This document shows, piece after piece, positions 1 to 12,240 of a stretch of 64,000 nt of DNA. Both the position numbers and the translations under genes were made by a program. The notes beneath the pieces are model-generated. The model was not told the origin of the DNA. It saw only the letters and a program-made list of their open reading frames with translations, and searched no databases. Source of the DNA: Theobroma cacao (taxonomy: Eukaryota; Streptophyta; Magnoliopsida; Malvales; Malvaceae); the NCBI RefSeq assembly GCF_000208745.1, contig NC_030855.1, positions 23,206,030-23,270,029 of the forward strand, read 5' to 3'. Position 1 is the first letter of the stretch. Every line of letters starts with the position of its first letter.

Positions 1-2
1 TA

Positions 3-323
3 GGCTACACCGATGTGGGGGAAAATTTGGCAATCGACACAACCAAATCACCGTACTTGAGGCAGGGCATTAACGCTCACAATTTGGAGGTTCACTTGCA
101 TGGAGTGGCAGGGGTACAAGAAAGCGGAGAATTCAAACTGGAAGTTGATCGTGATATTGCACTCATAAACAAAAAAATTGATGGTTTACAGAACAAATAT
201 AAAATACCGCCTGAATGGTGGAACCATGAGAAGTTCAAGAATATGGTTCAAATGGATACTGGCCGTTGGCAGTTTGTTGATTGTGCTTATGTGCCGGACC
301 CTCCAAATGATTACCTCCAGTAA
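3..323 (+). CDS. Class II phospholipase A1, 3' end (cut by window start)
   Basis: This is the C-terminal ~106 residues of a lipase_3-family, DAD1-like phospholipase A1 (class II), which hydrolyses the sn-1 acyl chain of glycerolipids. It aligns throughout with the C-terminus of the complete gene at 1712-3031. Both share a YT-VGE segment, a serine/proline-rich KSPY turn, the LHGVAG segment carrying the expected catalytic histidine, the [13 protein letters not shown] helix and a P-EWW motif. The open frame continues to the left edge, so the catalytic serine and the start lie outside the window. Stop is TAA. With the downstream copy it forms a direct tandem pair on the same strand about 1.4 kb apart. 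Family is confident; the exact subtype is inferred. Confidence 0.85.
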   Translation, partial: GYTDVGENLAIDTTKSPYLRQGINAHNLEVHLHGVAGVQESGEFKLEVDRDIALINKKIDGLQNKYKIPPEWWNHEKFKNMVQMDTGRWQFVDCAYVPDPPNDYLQ

Positions 324-1668
324 CACTATATAGTTCATCCAGCAAAAGAAATTAAAAATCACAATGGTTGCTCTACTTATGGTCAAAGTGGAGGGGTCGG
401 CATGGAGTTTATATGTTCTCTGCAGCTATTGATTTCCTTAGCTTGGCTATTTCACAAAGTTATGGGGTCTATCGGCACCGGTTAGCCTAGCTAGATCCAA
501 TGTGCTTCTACTTCTTTTGCAGCTATAATTAGTTTATCTGCTACATGTTATTAATGAAAACTGGAAGTAGAAACTCCTTTTTTCAGGAAAGCATTTGTCT
601 CTGTTTGATTGACTGGCCACTATCAATGCCCTTTTTGTTCTCATTCTGAACTCAAGCCCAGCCACCTAAAGAAACCATCGCGTTAAGCTCTTGGGGGAAG
701 TTTTGGGTCTTCCGAATTAGGTCCAGTGTGGTTGTGGATCTATCTGTCTGATGGGCTTCCAACGGTGTTCACACGTGTCATTAACCTGATAATTCTTTAT
801 CATCTAAGAATATCGTCGACCGTCTGCCTTCGGTTTCCGAAGAGGCCAACATTATCTTCCTGGGAAGAAAATTAATTAGGTTTTTTTTAAATATTTTTAA
901 TCATTTCGTTGACCTTTGGAGCAAACTACGAGTATACTAAGTATATATTAGACAATAACGTACTGATTTTATATTCTTCAATAAGCAGACCAACTAGGAA
1001 GTTGGAGCACTTGAAGAAGTTATCTGTTGGATTTAATAGCGAAATACTTAAAAGCATTTTTATTTTATCAGTTGTGTTCATACAAATTAATAGTGAAATA
1101 CTCTATATTGGAAAAAGCCTTAATTATGATGTAATTAAACAATTTTTTTTGAAGAATGATGTAATGTGCCTATAGATATTTTTGTGAAGAGGATTTGTCG
1201 TCCTTGTCTTCCTTTTTTTTTTTTTTATGGGTCAAGAATCACATAATATTTTACTAACTAAAATTAAAATTGCAATGAATATGGTCAATTCCTTTAATTA
1301 TAATAATTTTTTCTTCCTTTTTTTGCTTATTTTTAATATGGGGATAAACTCTCAATTAATATACTTGTAAATATGGATTCTATGCTTCTCCGGGCAAGAT
1401 GATCAACACTTACTAATTTAATAGTTGGTAATGTTTTGCTTTCACGAAATTGGAACAATTAATATATAATAATGGAAAATGTGTGCCATAGGGCAAAGAT
1501 TGGGTAGAAGTCTTTGACCATGTCTAACAAGTTATGCTCAACTATCATTCCATGTGGAAAAATAAAAAACTACCATTCTTGAAAACTTAATATCACCAAA
1601 TATGCTTTTGAAAATTAAAAAATAAGAATAAGGGGGACACCATAGTTGGGGCATGAGGAGCACATCGC
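324..1668. other. Intergenic tract between tandem phospholipase genes
   Basis: AT-rich DNA holding the 3' flank of the first phospholipase gene and the promoter of the second. An 88-codon open frame at 909-1175 resembles no family and looks fortuitous: it is low-complexity and repeats an NSEIL segment. No RNA gene or mobile element recognised. Confidence 0.6.
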
Positions 1669-1676
1669 TATATATT
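1669..1676 (+). promoter_or_regulatory. TATA box of phospholipase A1 gene
   Basis: TATATATT lies 36 bases upstream of the ATG at 1712. A start about 30 bases downstream would give a very short 5' leader. Position and sequence fit a plant TATA box; not experimentally known. Confidence 0.5.
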
Positions 1677-1711
1677 GGCTGCAATAAGAATTAAGAGCTC
1701 ATAGATCCCTC

Positions 1712-3031
1712 ATGGATTTTTTTGGCAAGAAAAAGAAATCGATGGGTAGCATTGCGCAAAGGTGGAGAGAACTAAGTGGGGAAAATAACTGGGAGGGTTT
1801 ATTGGACCCTCTTGATAAAGATCTTCGCAAGTATATTATTCACTATGGTGAAAGAACTCAAGCTGTTATGGATGCCTTTAATGGAGAGAAGGCGTCGAAA
1901 TGGGTTGGATTTAGCCGATATTCAACGGAGGATTTCTTCTCTAAAGTGGGGTTAGAGATGGGCAATCCTTACAAATACAAAGTAACCAAGTTCTTTTATG
2001 CAAGATCAGAAATCCAAATCCTTGATTGGTTTGCTGCTGTGGAATCCAACTGGATCGGGTATGTGGCTGTGACCACCGACGAAGGAAAGGCTGTCTTAGG
2101 AAGAAGGGACATTTTGATATGTTGGAGAGGAACCATGCGAAACTTGGAAGTGATTAATGATATTAAAGCAGATTTAGTCTCAGCTGCCGATATACTTGGA
2201 GATAATGGAGATCCGAAGGTGCACCATGGTTGGCATTCCATATACACTGCGAAAGACTCAAAATCCGTATACAATCAGGCCAGTGCTAGAGAACAGGCAA
2301 GTCTAACGTTATTTAATATGCTATTCATGATATAGTATGTTAAACATAAGCATGTATATCAGATACTAATTAATTGTAAGAAGTGATTTTATCAGGTTCT
2401 AAGTGAGGTTAGGAGGCTGGTTGACTTATACCAAGACGAAGAAATCAGTATAACCTTGACGGGCCATAGCTTAGGTGGCGCAGTTGCCACGCTCAATGCA
2501 GTGGACATTATTGCAAATGGATATAACAAGTCGACGACCAAACCAGACAAGGAATACTTGGTCACAGCCTTTGTATTTGCCAGCCCTCGCGTTGGGGACT
2601 CAGGCTTCAAGAAAGTCTTCTCTGGACTCAAAAATCTTCATGTCTTGCGGATAAAAAATGAATTAGATATGGTTCCTTCACTGCCAATACCATTACCTTT
2701 ACTCCATTATACCCACGTTGGGGAGAAATTGTTAATCGATTCCCACAAGTCGCCATACATGAAGAGTCACTTGGATATCAGTGAGAATTTGGTGATTGCT
2801 CATCAGTTGGAGCCATATTTGCATGGAGTCGCAGGTTCACAAGGGGCCAAAGGGGAATTCAAGCTGGAGGTTAATCGGGATATCGCGCTTCTAAACAAAA
2901 GCTTGGATGCATTGAAAGACGAGTATAAAGTTCCAGTTGAATGGTGGATAGAAAAGAATAAAGGCATGGCTCAGCAGGACGATGGTTCCTGGATATTGGA
3001 CGATCATGAACCAGAGCCTGCAATTGTTTAA
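1712..3031 (+). CDS. Class II phospholipase A1 (DAD1-like lipase), 2 exons
   Basis: Exons 1712-2296 and 2396-3031 encode 406 residues, the usual size for plant PLA1-II enzymes, which remove the sn-1 fatty acid from glycerolipids. The lipase_3 nucleophile motif GHSLGG is at about residues 218-223 with the predicted catalytic Ser at 220. A NELDMVP segment probably supplies the Asp, and LHGVAG near the C-terminus the His. No signal or transit peptide is obvious (start [11 protein letters not shown]), which fits the cytosolic PLA1-II-gamma/DSEL group. The 99-base intron joins CAG to GTT in phase 0, giving the expected SAREQ-VLSEV junction. Its donor reads CAG/GCAAGT, so it is a GC-AG intron, and a TACTAAT branch-point match lies at 2364-2370. 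Without splicing the frame stops at 2333-2335. The preceding gene end at 3-323 is a tandem paralogue. Confidence 0.92.
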
Positions 3032-3039
3032 ATTAGTCT

Positions 3040-6000
3040 AATTTTAAAATCGTGTAAGCTTCGGTTCATCGGGCTATCCAAGTTATGATTTGGTTCCATA
3101 TGCAAGTATAGTTATTAAGATTAAGATCAAAGTTTAATATATATTGCCGTTTATGTATATACATATCAACCAAGAAAACTGAGTTCAGGCGATGTAATCC
3201 TTTCTGGTTTTAGTTCTTAAAGAATGTGGTGGGGTTTTTCTTAGTTATTGCCAATTGATTAAGACAAAGTCTTACCTTGATTTCCCAGATGGGTTGATTT
3301 CGCTCCTCTTCAGAATAGGTCTATGCTTACTTTTACTTTTCAATTCAATTAATTACATCCTATTTTGGAGCTGGCGATTGGTGAAGCAGAAGAGGTTGCT
3401 AGTTGATAGTGACAGGAAAGCCCATTAGGCCCACTATTTTAAAGTTTTAGGTTTCTGGCCCAACAGGGAAAGCTCCTCTTGGGCCTAACTTTAATGAAAT
3501 TATAAAGATATGAAAAAGCTAGTGGACCGCTTGTTAATTTAAGATACGGGTCAAATAATTAGGCTAGGCTGGTCAGGCATCAATCCCATTGCCTTTAATA
3601 GAATTATTTGGACAGTTTCACGTCATTGCCTAACTGATACTGGGCCAGATAACGCCATGTATGGTCTTGTTATCTTTTTGTTTTTCCTTTATTATCTATA
3701 TTATCAAATCTTATATGGTGGCAAAAAAATATTTAATTTTCCGTTGTTGATAAAACCATGATTTTATTTTCCATGAATGTTCATTGGATTTGTTTGATTC
3801 ACTTTGCGTATATGTCGTAAGGTACTTATTTTTTTAAAAAAAAATTAACTTGATAAAGTATGCACATTTATGTTTATAAACTTTGAAATATCTCTTACTT
3901 GTCCAACATTCCCATTCGGTGGCACCCTCATCATCATCGATCACTCTGCATGTCTCCCTCTGGAGGTGCTTAGCATAAGTTGAGTCTAGGTTAGATCCGT
4001 TTTAAAATCACTTTGTCACGAATCATTATTTTTTTCTTAGAAGAGTAATCCAATATTAAAGATTATTGTGTTCACATTAATAAACTTTTCAAAATCCTCC
4101 TACTTATAATACGATATTGAAATACTCTATTTACTTTTTTAAGAACGCTTGATGTGAGATAAGTATTAAACTCATCTTATATTAATTTAAGGGGATTTTG
4201 ATAGTGGTTTTTCACTTTACATCCATTACATATGCATTAGTACTATAAAGCATGTTCCTCTCAAATAAATGTCGGTGTTTTGTTTTTTTTGTCGAATCTA
4301 CTCAAAAGCTAAAGAGTATAAAGAAGAAGTTATTTCTATGTGGCAAGGAGATAATTACACCTCGTGCAAGTAAGTCATTATATTAGCTATTGATAATTAA
4401 TATAAATTTTTTTATAAATTAACTTATAATAAACGTTATCTGGATGTCATCTGACAATACATCAAACAAAGTGTTTTAATTTTAAATGCCTATTACCATG
4501 TCAACTCTTTCTGTACTTCATGATTTTTTTTTAAAAAAAAAAACCATTCTTTTTTTACTTGAATTCTGTTAAGTTAATACAGTAAAATGTCGCTATTTGA
4601 CAAAAGAATAGAATCTTAGATTTTGTCTGTCTCTTAAAATTGAAAGAATCAAGAATGAAATTTCATTTTTATTGCGAAGAAGAATAAATTAAGCATGTCT
4701 CCGTAAGTTGGCTTGGTAAATAAATACATATGTCACTGGTCGCTAGGCATACCAAAGCCTTGGACTTGTTAATGGCATTTCCCGATTGGCTAAACATATA
4801 TGGCAATTAGTGATGGCACCGACGTTTGGCAATTAAGTCATCATGTTATCAACATCACCATCAGATATAGTTGATGAAGCCAATAATTGCAAGCCCCTGG
4901 AAGCAACATGTGGACTAAGCCACTAACTTCGATTTGAGAAATTGAGATCATCGCTCTGTTCTCAATGCAGAATTCACAGTAGGATCATTTAGCTAGAATC
5001 AGTCAAGAAGATGCCATTGCTGTTATAGATTCATATATTATTAACAATCATTTCTTTATTTACCAGTATTAAGTTATGTCTTTGTCTAAGACACTCAATA
5101 ATTAGAAGAACATTGGTACATTCTGTTATCTGTTAAGAGTATGTTTGGAACAAATGAATTCCACTTTTTGATTGTAACTTCTCAGGGTTTGGAATCAAAT
5201 CAATTTGCTCTGATACTGCTATAGCAACATGATGATGGAAGTTTAAATGCTTCAAATGTTCTATTCCTACCCAATTTGCAGCTAAGTATACTTAACTGAA
5301 GTCAAATTAGTATCCAAGAGAAAGAGGTTCTGAAAGTCAGATTCCCTGGGAATTTATCTGAGTTAGCTTAGATCTGCCCCATGTTTCTTCAAGTTAGGGC
5401 TGACCAAGTTATTTTACATTCTTCATTTGTTTTCTGAAAAAACATTTCGTCACTACTTCAAGTTGCTTGCAAACTAATAAATCATGATTTAAAAGTGTTC
5501 AGTTGGACTGCTACGCTACTGCAAGTCATATAGCCTTGTTTCTGGAATCACTAACCAATTTGCCCCGCAATCACTGACCAGCTAGTAATCAAAGATCAAT
5601 CATATATAAAATTATCTTTGGTTAGAACTTAAAACATATAAAATTTGAAATTACATCATCTTTGGATCGTTTTCAACTTAGCAGTTGCATCATCATCATC
5701 ATGTTAACTTGGTCAAATTACAGAGAAAATAATCATCCAAGAAAAGAAACGATAAAGTCGGAATAGATTAGGACAAAAGGATCAGAGTTACAGGAATGGG
5801 TCTCCGATATATCGACATCGAAAGAAGTGAATCTGCACGAGTTTCTTTAACTTACCGTCAAACATTTTCTGACTTTTGGCGATTACTGCTTTATCTTTTA
5901 GCAGTTTTAACCATTCAAATTATAGTTAAAAAAAATAGTCGGTGTAGCTACTCTGGCACCTGAAATTCTAAATTGATTTTTTGGATCTATTCCTACATTA

Positions 6001-9000
6001 AGATTAAGGGGCGGAAGGTCTTATTATCATTCTCGGTCGACTTGGTCATACCTCCCTCCAATCTTGATTTCCCTAGCAGTAAAGTTTTTATGGAAGGAAA
6101 AAAAAAGGGGATGTGTATAGGGATATGGAATTGCGTGAGTTTGAATGCTTTGCAAGTGGATGGAGGGTATGACTTTGCTTATAGAATCAAAACCAGAAAG
6201 GAATGCTATGGAAAATGGAAAAGCAACAGTTTTGACACTGTCATTCTTCCCGCTCGGTCACTGTCCTGGAAATTGCAATTGGCAAAGGTTGTGTAGCAAA
6301 TAGCAATGGTTGCGGAGAGAAATGCATTTCGCATAATGATTATATCTGCATTGATCCAAAATATAAAATATAATTGTCAAAAGGGAGACTACTACCAAAA
6401 TAGTAATAACAATTACAAGAGCAACTATTTTGAAGGGAAATTAGCCAGCTGGCTTGCCAGCTACAAGGTCGATGTTCAGTTCTTGTCAGAATCTGCCTTA
6501 AGCTCTTTCGCCATAATAATTCGAATCTGGTCAAATATAATGTCTAGCGGAAATATCGTGTCGAATTCAGTTCAGATCATGCTATACATTAAAGCCTTTT
6601 CTTTTATTATCTTGGATAGTTTGAAGAGAAACTCAACAGGGAAGATAAAAAGATAGGAAGTGAAGAAAAATAAGCAAAGAAGGAGGCAAGAAGTGCAGAT
6701 GATGAATTTGCTTGTTTTTTCTTTTGATTTCTGGTGCAGAGAAAGTCTCTGCTTTTATAGAACACATGAGTTGTTTGTATGGAAAGCTTTCACCAGTACA
6801 GAAATAATTTGTGTTGAATTTTAGCACATGTGAACTATGATTTGGGGTTACTGTTTGTACATGATTTTGTGCTGATTTTTAGCACATATTGACTATTATT
6901 TTGGGCTGTTGCTTGTACATCTATAAATAATTTTGTGCTGATTTTCAGCACACGTGAGTTGTAATGATAGTGTTATTGCTCTTTTCTTCGTATGAGTGAT
7001 CTGCTTCTACAAGTTTCATTTCTTTCCTCAAAGCAGATCTGGAGACCGATCTTGCGAGCAGAATATACAATTGATCTCATGATCAATGAAGCACGGAAAC
7101 ATTTAAAAATTGCCATTTTGTAGATGTGGACGTTGTTCCACCCCTATGCTTTGCCCCCCTTCCCCTTGCATTCATAACCTGAACTAAGTTTTGGTCACAT
7201 GCAAACCGTGGTCGTGCAAGCTTTGATGTGATTGACATCAGGGGTAATAACTATTTTTGAATTGATTATCCAAATCGACGTGGTCCGTCGCCAAAAGACA
7301 AATAGGAGTTCATCATACAATTTCCTTTTCAGATGGCATTTCAAATGAGATAGCTCGATCAAGCAATGTTTGCCATCACACCTACTGGATCTTCTGTCAT
7401 TACAGTGAATTTGGACATCCCAATGCTCTAGTCATATTGACAAGGTCTCTCCAACTTAAATGGAATTGGAAAGAATATAGAAAATACCATAATTTTTGGT
7501 AAAATTTAAGTTGCCGCTATTTTTCATTTAGTTTTCCTCTGAGAAATTTCACAATAATAAGTGATTCGGCAGCAAGTGTAATTCTTCACTGTTCAAATAA
7601 CAGAATCGAATTGACCCGTAAAGTTTGGAAATCCCCAAAATGTGAATTAGCCAATAATGTTGAAAAACGTTTTTGACGTTTGCTGCTAGTCATTCATTAT
7701 GAAAGTCGTGGCTCAGAAGAACTTCCATGAAACTGCAGCAAAGACCCATGGAGAAATTAAATGTTGCTCCTAGCTTGTTATTCTGTTCTCAGAAGAAAGG
7801 GTGACAGACAAATTTCACTTTTTTATTCCCTTGGAAAAGAATGGGAATATGCATAACCAGAATTAGCGTTAAATAATCTCTTCATTAAATAAAAATTTTA
7901 GTATTAAGTACACTTTTTCTGTTAGTTTATTTGTATATGATGCAAATATTATTCAAATATACATGTTAATATCATGACGTTACATTTCTTAAATAATGTC
8001 CTCCATAACTATCGGTCTTCATAATCAAAAGTCTTAATTCAAAATTCTTTCCCCATATTCGCTAAGCTTCCAGGGACGTCAGCATTTCCACATATGGAAG
8101 ATTTTATTGACGTTAAATCAAATTTATCTATAGAAGCCACAAGGACAAAAAAACTGAAGACTCTCCTTTCCAAGTCCACTCTGGCGTCTGGCCGTGTTCT
8201 CTCCGTTCATCTTCTCAAATCACAATTTGAACACTCGTCAACTTTGTAAACTTGCCATGACCTGAACTTAATCGGGTCTGTTGGCTGAGATGTGTACTGT
8301 TTCTTGGGTTTAAAGGCTAAGAATTTGACATTCTGGAGGGTCAACAGCCAACCCCCCACCCCCGAAAGGAAAGGAAAAAAAAAAACCACAACCAAATTAA
8401 CGACAAAGTATTTGTCTGATCTTTAGCAGGACTTCGGTCTTCAAGAGATAGATGCAGTTGCTCGCTCTACCATTTTCCATGTTCAGTTCAGTTGCGGGTC
8501 ATGTCCGCTTTTAATTTACGTGCAGTGCAATTACCCTAAATATAAAACAAAATCACATTTGAGGAAAGTATTATTCTATTCACATGCTAGCTAGTTTATT
8601 TTTGCAAAAGAATTATGTCATTTCGTGAATCAAACATCACGTTAACTTGTTCTACTAGCTAGGGTTATTGAAATTGAGACTAGAAGCCATTTTTGCTTCT
8701 AATTACTTGGTACTATCAAGTGTACTGCAATGGCCGTTCACGTACCAGTAAAGCAGTCGGTAACAGGTCTAGCGATTGGTAAGGTCAGGTGTTTTTTGGA
8801 CAAGAAAATTACAGAAGGAATTTAGTTCTTTGAATCCCACTTATAGAAAATAGCAGAGATGAAAGCATTTATTCGTTATTGGACAAATTCAGTCGGAATG
8901 ATTAATGCCTTTTCTTCGGATCTTTGCCAAATCTGCTAAAACCGACGAGAGATACTTGAAGAGATAAAATTGCTATTAGAATTAGACAATCGAGTTGATC

Positions 9001-9500
9001 GATAAACTTTTCTAAGCATATAATTAAACAGGCGCTTAGTTTTAATTGGGCCACTCCTTTTAACAGCTAAGTATTCTTTCGATGATGCTCATGGCTTGTA
9101 GGGTGTTTGTGACTGTAAACTCAGTCAATAAGCATAGCGTAAAGCTAATTAGAGTAAACTATCTGACTAATTCAAAGGTAAATAAAAGTTAATTAAGTGT
9201 AATGGGATCACTTAATTAACATTGAAGGTGAAAGAAATGGAAGCAAGAAATACCAAGTTATTACAAGCAAGCCCCTCCTTGACCGAGGCTAGTTCATCGT
9301 ACAAATAACAAAGGAATGTAACAGGTCATATACAGGCGAAACTTTGATATGTACGTTTTGCCACGTCATTAAAGACCATTATCTTGGTTATCTGTGTCAC
9401 AAACAATTTAGGTTTGCCTTCACAAATTATGCCACTTCAGCCTGTTAGACAAATTCAAAGTAAAATCATCACTCTCGAAGGGCCAAGTGGTCAACCAGCA
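3040..9500. other. Long intergenic region, no recognised gene
   Basis: About 6.4 kb of AT-rich DNA with homopolymer runs and no frame showing a known protein. Open frames at 5973-6296 and 6306-6656 are adjacent but match nothing recognisable and may be noncoding or decayed transposon sequence. The only clear internal structure is the short repeat set at 6811-6970. No tRNA, rRNA or coding domain was seen on either strand. Confidence 0.5.
6811..6970 (+). repeat. Three diverged repeats each starting with a small hairpin
   Basis: Three copies start at 6811, 6869 and 6935 (spacing 58 and 66 bases). Each opens with GTGCTGATTTT(T/C)AGCAC, an imperfect palindrome able to form a 5-7 bp stem (first copy GTGTTGAATTTTAGCAC). 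In copies 1 and 2 this is followed by a related segment containing TTGGGGTTACTGTTTGTACA or its variant. Function unknown. Confidence 0.6.
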
Positions 9501-9515
9501 CCCTTCAGAAAGGCC

Positions 9516-9523
9516 TATAAATA
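9516..9523 (+). promoter_or_regulatory. TATA box of reductase-like membrane protein gene
   Basis: TATAAATA, a canonical plant TATA box, sits 109 bases upstream of the ATG at 9632, which leaves a leader of about 80 bases. A GCCACGTCAT sequence (ACGT core, bZIP-type) occurs at 9360-9369, about 270 bases upstream of the ATG. Confidence 0.65.
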
Positions 9524-9631
9524 GCCAACTTTGCTTTGAATGAAGAGCAAACAACACCATTAGCCTTCCTTGAGCTCTTTTATAATTTGCAACAACTTCT
9601 TCATTTCTTGGTCTAAGACTAAGAGAGAAAC

Positions 9632-11287
9632 ATGCAAAGCCCAGTGAGGTTTTCGAGCTGCAGAGGTGTGGCCTTCGAGATCAAACCTCATGCAGACCCA
9701 TTTGCTACTGCTACTCCAGCTCAAAATGAGACCCGCAGCAGCAGCAAAAAATCTTGGTTTCCTTGGTATCAAGGGAGCTCATCCAGGGTCTTCCCTTCTT
9801 CCATACAAAGATCCGCGAGTCGAGCAAGCAGTCACTTCTGTGACCTTGACCTTGATGAAGATGAAGATGAAAATAATGAAGCTGATTTCGTATTGGAACG
9901 ACTAGAAGAGGGCAAGGATGAGGAGAAAGAAGAGAAGCCAATTTTTCCGTCCGCAAGCAAACGTGAACAAACACCAAAGCCAGCTCGCAAGCAAGAATCA
10001 AGATTATCGGTCATTTTGCTTGACCAAGGGCTGTTAACCGTATACAAAAGACTCTTTGTGGTCTGCTTAACCGTGAACATCATTGGTTTGGTGCTTGCTG
10101 CCACTGGACACTTTCCATATGCAAGAAATCGAGCTGCTCTTTTCTCCATCGCAAACATTCTTGTTTTGACGCTCTGCCGAAGCGAGGCCTTCCTGCGAGT
10201 AGTGTTTTGGCTTGCAGTCAAAGTTCTGGGAAGGTCTTGGGTACCTCTCCCAATCAAGACTGCTACCACATCCCTCCTCCAAAGTCTTGGCGGGATACAC
10301 AGTAGTTGTGGAATTTCTTCTGTTGCATGGCTCATATACGCATTAGTTCTTACTCTCAAAGACAGAGAAAGCACTTCCCCTGAGATCATTGGTGTAGCCT
10401 CTACTATTCTTTCCCTTCTCTGTCTCTCATGCTTGGCCGCATTTCCCCTAGTCCGCCATCTCCATCACAACGTCTTTGAAAGGATTCATAGATTCGCCGG
10501 ATGGACTGCTCTTGGTCTCCTCTGGGCCTTTATCATCCTCACAATCTCCTATGACCCAATAACCAAATCTTACTCAAAAGAACTTGGTTCGAGGTTGATC
10601 AAACGGCAAGAGTTCTGGTTCACAGTTGCCATCACCATCCTAATTATCATCCCATGGTTGACAGTAAGACGCTTGCCTGTCAAAGTCTCAGCTCCTTCTG
10701 GCCATGCCTCCATAATCAAGTTTGAGGGCGGAATAAAAGCCGGTATATTAGGGAGAATCAGTCCATCTCCCTTTTCAGAATGGCACGCCTTTGGTATAAT
10801 TTCTGATGGAAAAACTGAGCACATGATGCTTGCTGGTGCAGTGGGCGACTTCACAAAATCCTTGGTCTCAAATCCACCAAGCCATTTGTGGGTTCGACAA
10901 GTGCACTTTGCTGGCTTGCCTTATCTAGTCAACATGTATGACAGGGTTTTGCTGGTGGCAACAGGTTCAGGAATCTGCGTTTTTCTGTCATTCCTTTTGC
11001 AGCCATGCTCAGCTAACGTATGCGTGCTTTGGGTGGCCAAAGGTATCGAGCAAAACTTTGGTAAAGAAATCAAAGAAATGATGAGCGGGCATCCAAAAGA
11101 GAAGGTGATTGTCCACGATACAGCTGTGTTAGGCCGTCCAAACGTTTCTCAGATGAGCGTTGATGCTGCTAAGAGATGGGGAGCTGAAGTGGTCATTGTT
11201 ACAAGCAATCCAGAAGGAAGCAGAGATGTGGTCAATGCTTGCAAGGGAGCAGGGATTCCAGCCTTCGGTCCCATTTGGGACTCCTAA
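9632..11287 (+). CDS. Multi-pass membrane protein, ferric/flavin-reductase-like
   Basis: Intronless, 551 residues. The N-terminal ~120 residues are polar, with an acidic block at about 71-102. About six or seven hydrophobic segments follow between residues ~139 and 345. The histidines in GGIHSS (~223) and in the RHLHHNVFERIHRFAGW segment (~275-291) resemble heme-ligand helices of ferric reductase/NOX-type proteins. The C-terminal half contains SPSPFSEWHAFGI (~378-390), similar to the FAD-binding segment of that superfamily, and VATGSGICVFLSFL (~442-455), similar to its NAD(P)-binding loop. Plant homologues are often named adenylate-forming reductase-like because fungal fusion proteins share this module, but no adenylation domain is present here. 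Electron transfer across a membrane is a reasonable inference; substrate unknown. The ATG is the first in frame after the TATA box. Confidence 0.8.
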   Translation: MQSPVRFSSCRGVAFEIKPHADPFATATPAQNETRSSSKKSWFPWYQGSSSRVFPSSIQRSASRASSHFCDLDLDEDEDENNEADFVLERLEEGKDEEKEEKPIFPSASKREQTPKPARKQESRLSVILLDQGLLTVYKRLFVVCLTVNIIGLVLAATGHFPYARNRAALFSIANILVLTLCRSEAFLRVVFWLAVKVLGRSWVPLPIKTATTSLLQSLGGIHSSCGISSVAWLIYALVLTLKDRESTSPEIIGVASTILSLLCLSCLAAFPLVRHLHHNVFERIHRFAGWTALGLLWAFIILTISYDPITKSYSKELGSRLIKRQEFWFTVAITILIIIPWLTVRRLPVKVSAPSGHASIIKFEGGIKAGILGRISPSPFSEWHAFGIISDGKTEHMMLAGAVGDFTKSLVSNPPSHLWVRQVHFAGLPYLVNMYDRVLLVATGSGICVFLSFLLQPCSANVCVLWVAKGIEQNFGKEIKEMMSGHPKEKVIVHDTAVLGRPNVSQMSVDAAKRWGAEVVIVTSNPEGSRDVVNACKGAGIPAFGPIWDS

Positions 11288-12240
11288 ATTATTATAACCG
11301 ATGGCACACTTTCTTAGATTTATTTTTTCTAACTTTTCCTTTGATTCCAAAATTACAATGGTTTGTTCTAAACGTGAAGCTCCCCTGTTCCGCATCGGTC
11401 AACCCTGGAGAAAGTGACTGTTATTAGCATGACGTTAAGCTAATCCTTGCCATCGTGAATGTATTTCCAGACTATGTCCAATAACTCAAAATACTGTTTG
11501 ATAAGCTTCTTGACTTACCATTTCAAGACTGGTTTTTTTCCCTCTACAGTATCCCTGTTTTTCTACTTCCAAATAACTTTATCCTGCCAATTGCTTTATT
11601 CTTACTACGAAAAACAGAATGGATGATCAGTTAGGCCCTGTGAATCACCATTCAAATTAAGCTGATAAAACCCACTGTAGCAGGATCTTCAAAGTAACTA
11701 ATGGTAATAGGAATAAATGCTGACAGGATATTATGTAAACTACTGTTACTGTTAAGAAACTAATACTCCAGGCTCCAGTGGATAGCAGTGAGACGAAAAC
11801 TGAAGTATGATGACATAATCATGATAAATTTAGGTAATGAAAATAATCATTGTGCTATAGTGAAGGCTGCTAAGACAATTTCATTTGTTCTATTATTGAC
11901 AATTTTGTCAGTTTGACTTTCCAAGTTCCACGCACACGCTGCCAAACACGTATGGGTTTCAATAACATGATGCAAGTTGAAAATGAGAAAACGCATTTTG
12001 TCCCTGTTCCCTCATAAACATAAACAGAACCATTAAACTAAATTTTCATATTTTAATAAACCCATATCAACTAGTAGATTAATTAACTAAAATACAGTTT
12101 TGTTCCCCCGTGATTTCCAAAATGAGACTAATTTTGTAGAGCAAATTAAACCAAGTAAATTTACACGTAAATGGATCCTTGTTCTCTAACCAACATCTAA
12201 ATCAAACCCTTGAGCATTTATTGTATGGGAAATTTTCCAT
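11288..12240. other. Intergenic tract between convergent genes
   Basis: 3' flanks of the plus-strand membrane-protein gene and the minus-strand GDSL gene. AT-rich, with no open frame or repeat of note. Confidence 0.6.

Noticed and set aside
909..1175. 88-codon open frame between the phospholipase genes
   Set aside because: No recognisable domain, low-complexity composition and no promoter-like context.
9711..10389. Long minus-strand open frames (96 and 185 codons) opposite the reductase-like gene
   Set aside because: They are antisense shadows of a well-supported coding region; their translation is Ser/Arg-rich low complexity with no domain.
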